Translations under genes and position numbers: made by a program
Notes under the pieces: generated by a model
What the model was told of the DNA's origin: nothing
The model's input: only the letters and a program-made list of their open reading frames with translations
Databases searched by the model: none
Assembly (NCBI GenBank): GCA_963920635.1
Contig: OY987299.1
Coordinates: 134,103,373 to 134,167,372 of the forward strand
Direction: 5' to 3'
DNA length: 64,000 bases
From: Pseudeuparius sepicola
Taxonomy: Eukaryota > Arthropoda > Insecta > Coleoptera > Anthribidae
Part shown: one piece after another, positions 13,260 through 23,462 of the stretch
Layout: every line of letters starts with the position of its first letter
Position numbering within the stretch: position 1 is the first letter of the stretch

Positions 13260-14220
13260 CACCAAACTACAGATCAGACCCCCAATTTTTAGCACAAATC
13301 CAAGGGATTTCTGAAGAACGGCACGTTATTACTATTTACCCTTTATTATTGCACTGCCCACCAATGAAAACATAGGGCCACCAATAAAAATCCTGTCCGG
13401 GTTTGTTTGCCCCTCATCAGAATGACAACTGTCAAGTGACGTCACACTTAAATAGTCTACTTCAACAGAGTAATAATTTAATTAACTCTAAATAATAACA
13501 AATCATGGTCACAACTATGAAACATTCAATAAGTTGCCTCGTTTTTATTGCATTTTATATGGGAATGAAAATGAATAGGCACTTTAATACCTACCTTCTA
13601 TATTATTAAACTTTTTACTTCCACGAAACATAAATCTATAGAACATCACCTATACCTCCATTGTAAATTCACCCCTAGTACGGATCTGCCTAATAGAATT
13701 AATTAAAATCCAACTTGTGCCGTTTTTAATAAAGCCCCTTCCAGCTTGCCACTTGTAAATTATTCGCGCTCTAGAAGGCTTGTCATTACAGAAAACAAAG
13801 AAATGTTTCATAAAAAATGCTAAGTTTTCTCGCTAACAATTATGTCGTTAATGGCAATTAAAAATAAGAATGAAATTAAGGAAAATGGCTCCAGGGTATA
13901 ATTTACTTCGCTCTGCAAATTTACGATATTTTATAGTGTTCCTAGTATTTGTTGACTATATACATGATATACATTGTGTGTATAGTTAGTGGGCTATAGA
14001 GTGTAGAGTTTTTTGAGACATCCTGTATATTTTACCACAGGTTGTCTCAAAAAACTGTGAAAATATACAATATACTTCAATTACCTACTGACACTGGCTA
14101 GTAGTGGCTAGTGTTTATACCTGTATGTACAATAATAATAAAATTAAAAGTTTAATAGTAGGTATAAGGGGACCAAATATGCCCTCCAATAAATGAATGT
14201 TTATATACTTGGTTGTCTAA
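13260..14220. other. Non-genic stretch with a short hairpin
   Basis: No gene seen. A 14-nt arm hairpin (AGTTTTTTGAGACA and TGTCTCAAAAAACT) lies at 14007-14056. Confidence 0.4.
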
Positions 14221-14550
14221 AGTCTATCCAAGTTACAGAGGCAGTGGATCAAAACATTGGCCACCACGTGACCTATTCTCTTATTGGTTTGGCCGTCATA
14301 AAATGTCAAGTTTCCTGCATATTTTAGATCGGATCGCGAGCAGTATATTCTGTAAATTTATTTTGCTACTTAATTTAAGGAAATTTATAAAGATCCACGA
14401 AAGGTAGAAACACAAATTTTAGAACTTTAAAAGAATTAGTTCAGAATTTCAAACCACTTGGAATCTCATATTAGTCCGACCCTGGTAATCGATCGCAAGG
14501 CGGTCATGTGACTTTGTTTATATCTACTGCCACTGTAACTTGGATAGACT
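14221..14550. mobile_element. 330-bp inverted-repeat element
   Basis: The left end AGTCTATCCAAGTTACAG and right end CTGTAACTTGGATAGACT are exact inverted copies. The match continues imperfectly with AGGCAGTGGAT against ATCTACTGCCA. The target duplication is unclear. No coding content; most likely a MITE. Confidence 0.75.
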
Positions 14551-15020
14551 ATAGTCAAAAATGCATTTAGATGCGGAGAAAACTGTATTGGAAAATTACT
14601 AATTTTAGTTTTAAGTATCTCTTATTAAATTTAATTATATTTTTCGAACAGATGATTTCAAACAGATGTTTTTCGAACAAACGAAGGGAAATTTAGAAAA
14701 TGTATTTACCCCGACTGGTTGTATAGGAAGTGCATTTGTAATTTTTATAAAGAATAAAAAACGCTATATCAACGCTTTCTTTCAAGATTAAGGTTGCTTT
14801 AAGCATTGAATATTTTGGCGATAAACTTGCGATTCTCTATGCACCGAGAAATAAATTCTACTAAGTTTTCTGATAGAGGACTTTGCTTTTTTCCGGCAAT
14901 AAACTTGACGATGCTAAATTTGCACTTTCTGCCACTTCTGGTGGAGTTAAGGTAAAGTTTGCGCTAACTGTTGTAGAATAATGGAAGTTCCATTATTCTA
15001 CAACACCTTTTAGTATGAAA

Positions 15021-16769
15021 GCCGGCCGCATGATTTCAACTCTCATAAGATTAGGTATATAGAATAAAATGTTATGTAAAATGTAGACAGTATATTTCTT
15101 TACTTGAAGCGAGTAGGTTGTTGCCTCAATTAATATGGGCCAAATCATTGTTATTTCAAGAAGTTGTGATTAATTTTTAGGCAAATCTACTCTCATATGA
15201 TTATAGACCAAAATAGGAAAGAAGGCCCATGGAGCAACAATAAAAAAGGGTCCCTTGGTCCTTTAGAAATCCGATAGGCGTATTTTCGGGGGCCCCGAAA
15301 ATCCTCCGCTGTTAAATACGGCGCGAAAGACGGGGGCAAGTCTGGACCTCGGGGACGCGAGTTGTGTGCGAAGTCCCGCTATACACTGTGTCCCGGATAA
15401 GAATGAACAGCATGGGGATATTGCAAACGTTGAGAGATAGGACAACGGTTAAATGTGGAAAAAGTTGCGCAATTTCGAGGTCAATAAAATGGCACAAACA
15501 GATTTCTAATATCTTTTTTCGTTTTTTGAGTTATTTTGAAAAAAGTTAAATTTTGCGTTTTCGATTTTATTTTTTTCTGAAGTTGCTATCACAGATAGAG
15601 AAAAAAGAAAAGCACTTTCTTGTGGCACTTTTTAACGGGCCTTAAGATGGCGTTTTTAGATTTGTTCTACAACGTTTCGCTTTTGAGAAACCATCTTCAA
15701 CTTAATTGTTTTAAATACGGACCTGGATTTTTTTTTGAAGATTTTGAAAGCACTTTTCGCAAATACCATGATGTATGACAAGAAATATTTTTAAAATGTT
15801 TTGAGACAATTATACTGAAAATTCCTTTTTTCCTTTATTTTTTTTTCTAATGCGGCCCTGTATTTAATAATAAGAAGTCTAAATATTAATCAGTATTGAC
15901 AACAATTTAACTTACAGTTTATTTTTACTTCGAAAACTTAATACTTTTAAATTTTACGGCCCTGCGTCTGGTAAAGTGTTTTCCTCTGTTGTTGTACAGC
16001 AAACAGTGTCGCATCTAGAAGTATACGAGATATTTTCTTCAAACTTGGCGTGTCACGTGTTCGAAATGACCGCCGTCTCTTTCAATACACGCAACTATGC
16101 GTTTCCGCATGTTTATTATTGCCATGCATTCGCAAGTCCATAGCAAAAGTGCATATCAGTCAATTCTTCAAATGAAAATATAATTTTTCAAAATATTGAT
16201 ACTAAGGTGCAAAGTTGGCAGCCAAATGATTCAAATAATGCCAAGTTTAATTGACATCCACAGATTGTTAGGTTTATTCTTAAAATGACTTTTTTATTGC
16301 AGCATTGCCGTTCTTTGAAAATAATTAAAAAATGGCTGAGAATATGAAAAAATACTAAGAGATACTTTTTGTTGAATTTACCAATCAAAACAAATTTAAA
16401 AAATGCGATTATACAGGGTATTCATATTTTTCTGAACTAATTAATTTTAATAACACCCTGTATCTCCGCAACTGGGGGCTTCACAAGCTTCATATTAACC
16501 TTAAATTTGACAACTCAACCGCTCATGTGACACGCCAAGTTTGAAGAAAATATCTCGTATACTTCTAGAGATACTAAGAAATATGTGTATTTTTCTCTAA
16601 ATTTCTACGCTCTGTATAAAAAAAACTATGGCCCGTAGGAGAAAAAAATATATGAAGAAGTGCCCTTATTTTGACTCCAAGAATACGTGGTTTCATTTTT
16701 GACCATCAGTTTAGTTACACCCTGTATATTCTTATGAGAGTTGAAATCAGGCGGCCGGCTCTTGGACTA
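15021..16769. repeat. Region bounded by a 30-bp inverted repeat
   Basis: GCCGGCCGCATGATTTCAAC at 15021 continues with TCTCATAAGA. It is inverted at 16740-16769 as TCTTATGAGAG, then TTGAAATCAGGCGGCCGGC, with one mismatch. The right arm directly adjoins the end of a partial CAGGGTG element (16010-16734), so the structure is probably an older element with a later insertion. Between lies AT-rich sequence with no supported gene. Confidence 0.6.
16010..16734. mobile_element. Partial copy of the 10131-11413 element
   Basis: Shares the right arm and the TTCGAAATGACCGCCGTCTC core with the element at 10131-11413, including CACGCCAAGTTTGAAGAAAA and a good right terminus TTAGTTACACCCTG before TA. The left arm is shortened to a piece near AAACTTGGCGTGTCACGTG. 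A deletion derivative. Confidence 0.75.
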
Positions 16770-16909
16770 TTTGAGAACTACTACTAACTATACATCTCGA
16801 CAGTGACAGATATTTTACACGGTCGACAGAAATAAAATATTATAGTACCACGAGCTTTTAGGTACGAAGGCCTGGAAGGGACACTCGTATTTTTCTAGAT
16901 TCGCTCCTA

Positions 16910-17075
16910 AAATTTCGACTAATAAGTCGAATCTTTAAAATTTCGACTTAAAGTCGAAATATTGACCCAAAATTTCGACTTATAACTCGAAGCTTTAAAG
17001 TTTCGACTTATAAGTCGAAATATTGAACTAATATTTCGACTTATAAGTCGAAACTTTAAAGCTTCGAGTTATACG
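16910..17075. repeat. Palindromic TTTCGACTTATAAGTCGAAA array, left cluster
   Basis: Several copies, perfect and decayed, of a self-complementary 20-mer are spaced by short AT-rich linkers such as ATTGAACTAAT and CTTTAAAG. A mirrored cluster lies at 18232-18376. Confidence 0.85.
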
Positions 17076-18231
17076 CGACTGAATTTAAGATGCCAACGCC
17101 CCGACGGGCACTATGCGAACTAACTATATGGGCCATTGTCACCTCTAGCTTTGGGCACACTTTGGGTTTACACTGCGTTGTTCTTTGTTCTTGTTCATTG
17201 TTCTTGTCGTCTTCTATATAATTTGTGGTCGTCTTCATAAAGTTATTTGGTTATTAGGTAACAGTTCCCCCCGACAATCGGCGCCCGCCGATTGTGGGGC
17301 GAAATCAGCGGCCTGGCCGGACGTAAACACGACACAAATCTTTCCAAATTTCGGATTTTCCGCGGGTTTCCGCGAAGTTTCGATGTTGCAAAAGGTGCAA
17401 AATAGTGTGGTGATCAGTTTGAGCTGCATATAGTAAAAATTCATCCGGATTATAACCACAAATATCGCCATGAAAAGTGAGGTGTCAAAGGAAATTTGAA
17501 AATTCATTTTCTCGGAAACTACCGAGCACCAAAAACTAAGGTCAGATTCGTGTTCAGGGACCCCGAAAATAGGGGGGTAGCCAAAATTTAAAAAAAAATC
17601 GGGGCAGACATACACCACGGGAAACTGTACTTACCGGTTATTATAAAGTTTAAACATTATTGTTTATGATTTATGTAATTGCAAAGGCAACAGGCAACTA
17701 AAAAATGAACTAAAAGCAAAATTCGAAATAGAGAACTTTGTTGGTTAAATTAAATTGATTCGAAACTTGTTCCATCTCGAAAATGTTTTCAGGAACAAAG
17801 GAACAAAAAATGTTTAGGTTAGGACCTCGGCGATCGAATCAAGACGGTTTTTCGTCCGAATCTCGCACTAAAACTTCGTAATTACACTGCATAAAACTTT
17901 AGCATGTTCAAATTCCACTTCTGATAACTGTGGGAGGCCTTTTGGGCGTGGTAATCATAATAAAAATCACATTTTACTTGCTTTATTTCATTTTCTAACA
18001 ACTCTTCTTTAACTCTTCTCTCTTTTTTGGCACAAGCGTGGCGGGAATATTTAAACATTTGAATTCAACTGTTTACCACATTATTATAATAGTCAACTTT
18101 AGAAAATAAAGCTTTTTTGACTGATTTTGAACAAAACAAAAAACATAATATACGGATCAACAAAATGGCATGGCCCATAGACTTAGTTTAGCATTGAGCC
18201 TACAGGGGGCGTATTTCTTATATTCAATCGC

Positions 18232-18376
18232 GTATAAGTCGAAATATTGACCGTCAACATTTAGACTTATAAGTCGAAATATTAGTTCAATATTTCGACT
18301 TATAAGTCGAAACTTTAAAGCTTCGAGTTATAAGTCGAAATTTTGGGTCAATATTTCGACTTATAAGTCGAAATTT
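18232..18376. repeat. Palindromic TTTCGACTTATAAGTCGAAA array, right cluster
   Basis: Same unit as the left cluster, in inverted order, on the other side of the inner segment of the 16863-19293 element. Confidence 0.85.
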
Positions 18377-18383
18377 TATAGAC

Positions 18384-19243
18384 CGAGAGATAGTGACAGA
18401 TTTTTGGACGTGATTTTACCCAGTATGCCTTTCATAGGGCATTATGTGGCACATATTCTCACAATAATAAGGTATGAATCATAGAGTCATCCTGGGTTCT
18501 TCATGTGAAAAATTGAGTTTTCAATTATTCGACAAATATGCGTTTTGATGTGATTTTATACAGGCTGCCATGTTTTTTATAATGAAGTTCAAAATGAAAA
18601 TTCCTCGGAAAACCATAGGCATACCGTTAGGGTGGGTCTAAAGGGCTATTATTGCCACGTGATCTTGTATTTTAATAATTAATTTTTCCACGTTTCTGAA
18701 CAGGCTGCCAATGAGAAGTATGCAAGTTCTTATTATGAAAATGCTGAAAAAGGATGGCATACCTTTCGCGCATGTCCAAGTACTGTTTAAATTGAATGTT
18801 ATTTAATCATTTAAACGAGTCATTCGATGTAAAGTGTACTTGGACATGCGCAAACGGTATGCCATCTTTTCTTCAGCAGTTTCATAACAAGAACTTGCAT
18901 ACTTCTCATTGGCATAGCCTGTTTAGAAACGTGGAAAAATTAATTATTAAAATAGAAGATCACGTGGCAATAATAGCCCTTTGGACCCACCCTAACGGTA
19001 TGCCTATGGTTTTCCGAGGAATTTTCATTTCGAAGTTCATTACAAAACACATGGCAGCCTGTATAAAATCACATCAAAACGCATATTTTTCGAATAATTG
19101 AAAACTCAGTTTTTCACATGAAGAACCCGGGATGTCTCTCTGATTCATACCTTATTATTGTGAGAATGTGTGCCACATAATGCCCTATGAAAGGCATACT
19201 GGGTAAAATCACGTCCAAAAATCTGACACTATCTCCCGGTCCA
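18384..19243. repeat. 0.86-kb near-perfect palindrome
   Basis: Arms of about 400 nt mirror each other around 18805. Examples are GGCATACCGTTAGGGTGGGT against ACCCACCCTAACGGTATGCC, and GCGCATGTCCAAGTAC against GTACTTGGACATGCGC. It sits inside the 16863-19293 element. An open frame on one arm (18796-19101) is a by-product of the palindrome. Confidence 0.85.
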
Positions 19244-19299
19244 TTAGGAGCGAATCTAGAAAAAAAGGCGAGTGTCCCTTCCAGGCCTTCGTATTTAGG

Positions 19300-19765
19300 A
19301 TGTGAACGGATTTATTTAATAAAAGTGCGTGACACAGTGTGAAACTTCTGGGTGCTGGGCCAACACCGCCTGTTCAAGTTCAAGACAACTCGATATAAAA
19401 TCCTCTTAGACAAGGCCCGGAAATGTTGAGAGCACGTGAGCCGATGCCGGGGGCAGTGCAATTTCCCTTGACCCACGTAATCAGCTCAGAGGCAGATAAA
19501 GGTCAGATTTGAGACGGGGTGGTCGAGAGGTTCGAAAAATTGGACGGGGGCCATCAATTCAGCGGCATTACGATTCATTCCTTTCCATGCCCCCCAAGTA
19601 TTAATGCAAAAAAGGGTCAGCGAATTTTTATTCGTTTTAACATAAACGTAAAAAAGGGATGATTCCGAGAATATATATTTTTGTTAAAATTTAGAGAGGC
19701 AATAAAATAAGCGGCCTTATGGAATATAGATCAGGTATGGTCAGTAAATCTAGATCACATTTATA
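19300..19765. other. Non-genic stretch
   Basis: Moderately GC-rich to about 19560, then AT-rich. The last about 50 bases (GTAAATCTAGATCACAT) match 49500-49520 and belong to a dispersed repeat that continues after the 19766-20222 element. Confidence 0.4.
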
Positions 19766-20222
19766 CAGTGACCGGCAGAACGTTGGACACAAATGGAAAA
19801 CTTTTTTGTTATTAATTTCTCAGAAAATTTTATTCTTGATAAAAGTTGGTGCATCATTTCAAATTCAAAACGCATATATATCAAAATTTAAACATCTTTT
19901 TTTGGATACGAGGTATAGATTCAAGAATGTCAAAATAACTCAAGAGTAAAGTACCCTTATTTTTTAAAATACGGTAAACAGTTACTTAGAAAAGTTGTTT
20001 GGAATCAAAGGTGGATGTCAGATTTAAAGTCACAGCCACCTAGTAAAAAGAAAGAAATTTAACTTTTTTGTATTTTTTCGGCCACGCGCAACTTATCATC
20101 GGAAATACATGAATTTGCTACTAAACTTTAATTTTGTTCGATTAGCAGCTAGAAATTTAGATTAATCGAAATCATAGTTTAAAAATATTAAATTTTTGTG
20201 TCCAACTTTCTGCCTGTCCCTG
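19766..20222. mobile_element. 457-bp TA-flanked MITE
   Basis: The left end CAGTGACCGGCAGAACGTTG and right end AACTTTCTGCCTGTCCCTG are imperfect inverted repeats next to TA on both sides. The related sequence at 49490-49560 lacks this segment and reads straight from the CTAGATC phrase to GAACTTTAAT, so insertion into an older repeat is visible directly. No coding content. Confidence 0.85.
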
Positions 20223-20407
20223 TATATGTGAAACTTTAATACAATTCCCTACGGAATATTTTTGGGCGAATAGAAAGGGAAGATTCTCCGAAATAATATT
20301 CTAAAGAGGTACCCTCTCAGAAGGTGATCAGAAATTAATTAGAAACACTAATTATTACCAAATGTCGATTGCAGATATGGGTGATTTCATGAAAATAATC
20401 TTCATAA

Positions 20408-20487
20408 ATGGATGTAGCCTAACGGATAAAAACGCGTGCCTATGAAAGCGTCACTTATTTCATCGTAAGTTCAAATCCCACATGATG
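20408..20487 (+). repeat. tRNA-derived sequence (SINE head or tRNA relic)
   Basis: Contains an A-box-like TAGCCTAACGGATAA and a B-box-like GTTCAAATCC at tRNA spacing, followed by T/A-rich sequence. Acceptor and T-stem pairing are poor, so it is not a working tRNA. The related repeat at 49.9 kb lacks it, consistent with later insertion. Confidence 0.45.
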
Positions 20488-20499
20488 CATTTTCTTTTT

Positions 20500-21227
20500 T
20501 TAATTATTATAAAAAATACAGATATTGTTGTTTACTATGTTAATTTAAAATATGGTAAAATAGAAATGTTTTAAAAGGAAATAAGTGCACTTTTTGCAAC
20601 GAATGTTGAAAAAGTATTTTATTGCACTCGAATTCGATAAACAAATTAATATGTTTGTTCCTAATTTGTGTACGATTGTAAAAAAACAATATTCAAGGCA
20701 AGAAAATTTATTAAGTAACAAGTTTGGTACTTACAGTCCTACACAATACAATATTGGTACTATTATAGTTTTCGACCACAGTTTTAAGTTTTAAACGCAA
20801 CTCTTAATTCAAAATGAAAATCTAATTTACAAATTATTATTATTTTTTAGTTATGTAATTTTTCGAAAAGTGTCTTACATATTTTTACAAAAGAACCTTG
20901 TGTAATAAACATAAGGTTTATTACTTTTCAAAATACCCAACAGGATGCGCTTCCATCATCCTACAAAATGTTCTTTTAGCTATTAGCTATTCTCCGTATT
21001 TCCATGCTTCAATGTTAGCTAAAGGTTTCTAATGCTTTTATTTCTCGCTTAAATTACGCCTTATTACGCCAGTGACTCCCAACAGTCGCTGACCGCCTTT
21101 CGATCGACTCGTATGTACCCGTTTCTAGCCTGCGTTTGCGTTATGTCCTCGTGATGGTCGCTGACCGCCATTTCATTGACTATGCCGGTAGTTGACCTAC
21201 ACCCGGTCCCCCTAACCCACATTACTG
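20500..21227. other. AT-rich stretch grading into repeat-like sequence
   Basis: No gene supported. From about 21060 decayed relatives of the following minisatellite unit appear (phrases such as GTCGCTGACCGCC). Confidence 0.4.
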
Positions 21228-21556
21228 CCTTCTCGCCGTGGTCGCTGTCCCCCGTTATCCTCTTCCTATCGGTCACTGTCCCACGTTACCCTATCACTGC
21301 CGGTCGCCGTCCCACGTTACCCCAACACTTCCGGTCGCTGTCCTACGTTACCCTGATACTGCCGGTCGCTGTCCCACGTTACCCTGACACTGCCGGTCGC
21401 TGTCCCACGTTACCCTATCACTGCCGGTCGCTGCCCTACGTTACCCTATCACTGCCGGTCGCTGTCCCACGTTACCCTAACACTTCCGGTCGCTGTCCCA
21501 CGTTACCCTATCACCGCCGGTCGCCGTCCCACGTTACCCCAACACTTCGCCGTTCT
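21228..21556. repeat. 31-bp minisatellite
   Basis: About ten copies of a unit built on GGTCGCTGTCCCACGTTACC plus CTATCACTGCC or CTAACACTTCC. The best copies lie between about 21300 and 21540. It ends about 30 bp before the probable splice acceptor of the first tetraspanin coding exon. Because 31 is not a multiple of three and no frame has a stop, it creates a spurious open frame that runs into exon 1. Confidence 0.9.
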
Positions 21557-21586
21557 AACCTCCTGTCGCCCCTTGTGCTTCCAGGT

Positions 21587-21916
21587 GGATGGGGGGCGAT
21601 GGGCGGCGCGCGCGCTGACGGCCGCCGCTACCCGGCCGCCGCAGCCCCGCTCGCGCTCGTCGCCGTCCGCCGAACGGCGGCCGCGAAGCCAGCCGCAGCC
21701 GCAGCAGCGTCGGCGGCCGCGAGGGCGGCAGCCGCAGCGGCGGCGGGCCCGGCCCAGCCGGCGGCCCGACTGCCGCCGCCCCCCGCCCCCGACGGCCTGC
21801 GGCGGCGCATGCCGCTGAGGCGCGTGCGGGGCGGCGGCGGTGGCGGCGGCGCGCGGCTCGCCGCCTCCGGCGCTGGGTCGGGCGCAGGCCGCGCGATGCG
21901 CTACTACCGGCTCTGG
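21587..21916 (+). CDS. Tetraspanin exon 1 (start codon exon)
   Basis: A CpG-rich exon. A probable acceptor CTTGTGCTTCCAG ends at 21586, and the donor CTGG|GTGAGT is at 21916/21917. I choose the ATG at 21896, giving MRYYRLW in phase 0 with exon 2, because tetraspanins have short cytoplasmic N-termini. Upstream sequence is open in the same frame but translates as low-complexity Ala, Gly and Pro. In-frame ATGs at 21808 and earlier are possible alternatives that would add a poly-Ala/Gly leader. The acceptor suggests a non-coding exon further upstream, which I did not find. The promoter was not identified. Confidence 0.7.
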
Positions 21917-23462
21917 GTGAGTACCGAGTACACGCGATTCTGTTTGGATTTTGGATACGGGAGGCTCTGCTACGGGCCCGTAGCTAGGAGGGGAGGCAGA
22001 GGGGGCAATATACCCTCTGGGAAAAATTGTTGCCCCCTCTAGCGCTTGCGCTATCCACTACTTCAAAAAAGGAGGAGGTTATCAATTCGGTTGTATGTTT
22101 TTATGTTTGTTACCTCAGAACTCCGTTATTTATAAACCGTTTTGGACAATTCTTTTTTATTTGAATGGGTATACCTACAGAATGGTCTCATTTAAATTTG
22201 AAGAAAAAATTCCACCCCTAAGGGTAGACAAATAGGGGATGAAATTTCATATTGGACCGATTTCGATGATTCTTTCTTTATTGGAAGGGGGGTACCTTAT
22301 GTGTGGTCCCATTGTGTGGCCCGCGATGGCGTCGCTCGTACCGGCGCTGACTTTTTAGACTGCATGTTTTTCCGCCTTCGATCGACCTTGGTTCGAGGCA
22401 GGCGCATGCACATGTCTTTAAAGGAAAACACCAAGAGCGCTGGACAAATGTGGGTTCACGGTATTGCTCCTAAATAGCTTTATCCGTGTGATTTACTAAT
22501 TGTCCTACACTCACTGGGATTACTACGGTTTTCTAGGGTTTTCCGTAGTACTTGAGCGAATGCTATCCTAGTTCTATCGGGAAAAAAGTCGGCCCTAGCC
22601 GCAAATGGCAACGAAGACAAAATAATAGTAATTGCCCTCCTCCCCCGCACAAGCATAAGTACTTTCTTCTGGGGTACTCCTAGTTTGGAGTATTGTGAGG
22701 GTGAGAATTATTATTATATTATTATTATATATTTAAATTTAAAGAAAAAATTCCACCCCTAAGGGTAGATAAACAGGGGATGAATCATCCAAATCGGTCC
22801 GATATGAACTATATTGGACCGATTTGGATGATTCTTATTTTATTAGAAAGGGGTTACCTTAGGGGTGGTTACATTTAAATTTGAAGAGAAAATTTCAATC
22901 CTAATAGAGTGCACAAATAGGGGAGGGAATTATAATATTAGACCTTAGATTTTTCTTAATAATTCACTAAAAAATAAGAAATAAAACAATTTTAACAAAA
23001 AAATAACACAGACTTCACAAATTGGCCCGTATGCACATTTCAACTAAAATTTTAGACATTTTTTTCTCTTTCTAAATTGAGTTATCTTTGGAGTCGGTGA
23101 CAGTAAGTTATGATGTATGTAGGAGTAGGATATGCTGTATTCATATCTAAATAGATTTCAATTCCTTGCCTTGACTGTCACCAAATCCAAAGATAACTCA
23201 TTTTAGAAAGAGAAAAATATTTTTAAAATTTTAATTGAAATGTGTATACGGGCAAATTTGTGAAGTCGGTGTTATTTTTTGTCATTTTTTTAATTTTTAG
23301 TGGAGTGTGCATAAGAGCAAATTTTTGAAGTCGGTTTCAATTTTTTTGTTAATTTTTTTTATATTATAACTGGTGCTTAGGCTGAGTTAAGTTTGTGATA
23401 CCTACGAATACATTTAGCATTCGCGCATTAGATTTTTTTGTTATGAAGAAGAAAACAATATA

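Larger units (their letters stand above)
16863..19293. mobile_element. 2.4-kb foldback element with nested palindromes
   Basis: Terminal repeats TACGAAGGCCTGGAAGGG and CCCTTCCAGGCCTTCGTA are exact, flanked on both sides by TTTAGG (16857-16862 and 19294-19299), a candidate 6-bp target duplication. The arms also share CTAGATTCGCTCCT. Inside are two clusters of a TTTCGACTTATAAGTCGAAA palindrome, an internal inverted repeat near 17085 and 18220 built on ATATGGGCCAT, and a separate 0.86-kb palindrome centred near 18805. No transposase remnant was recognised. Confidence 0.8.

Noticed and set aside
16915..17070. CRISPR-like array of TCGACTTATAAGTCGA repeats
   Set aside because: The repeats are self-complementary, unevenly spaced and separated by repeat-like linkers, inside a eukaryotic transposon.
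18796..19101. 101-codon open frame
   Set aside because: It lies wholly within one arm of a long palindrome and has no recognisable domain.
21176..21895. Long open frame running from the minisatellite into the tetraspanin ATG
   Set aside because: The 31-bp repeat has no stop in any frame. The translation is repeat-derived then poly-Ala/Gly, and a splice acceptor lies at 21586. I kept only the short start at 21896.
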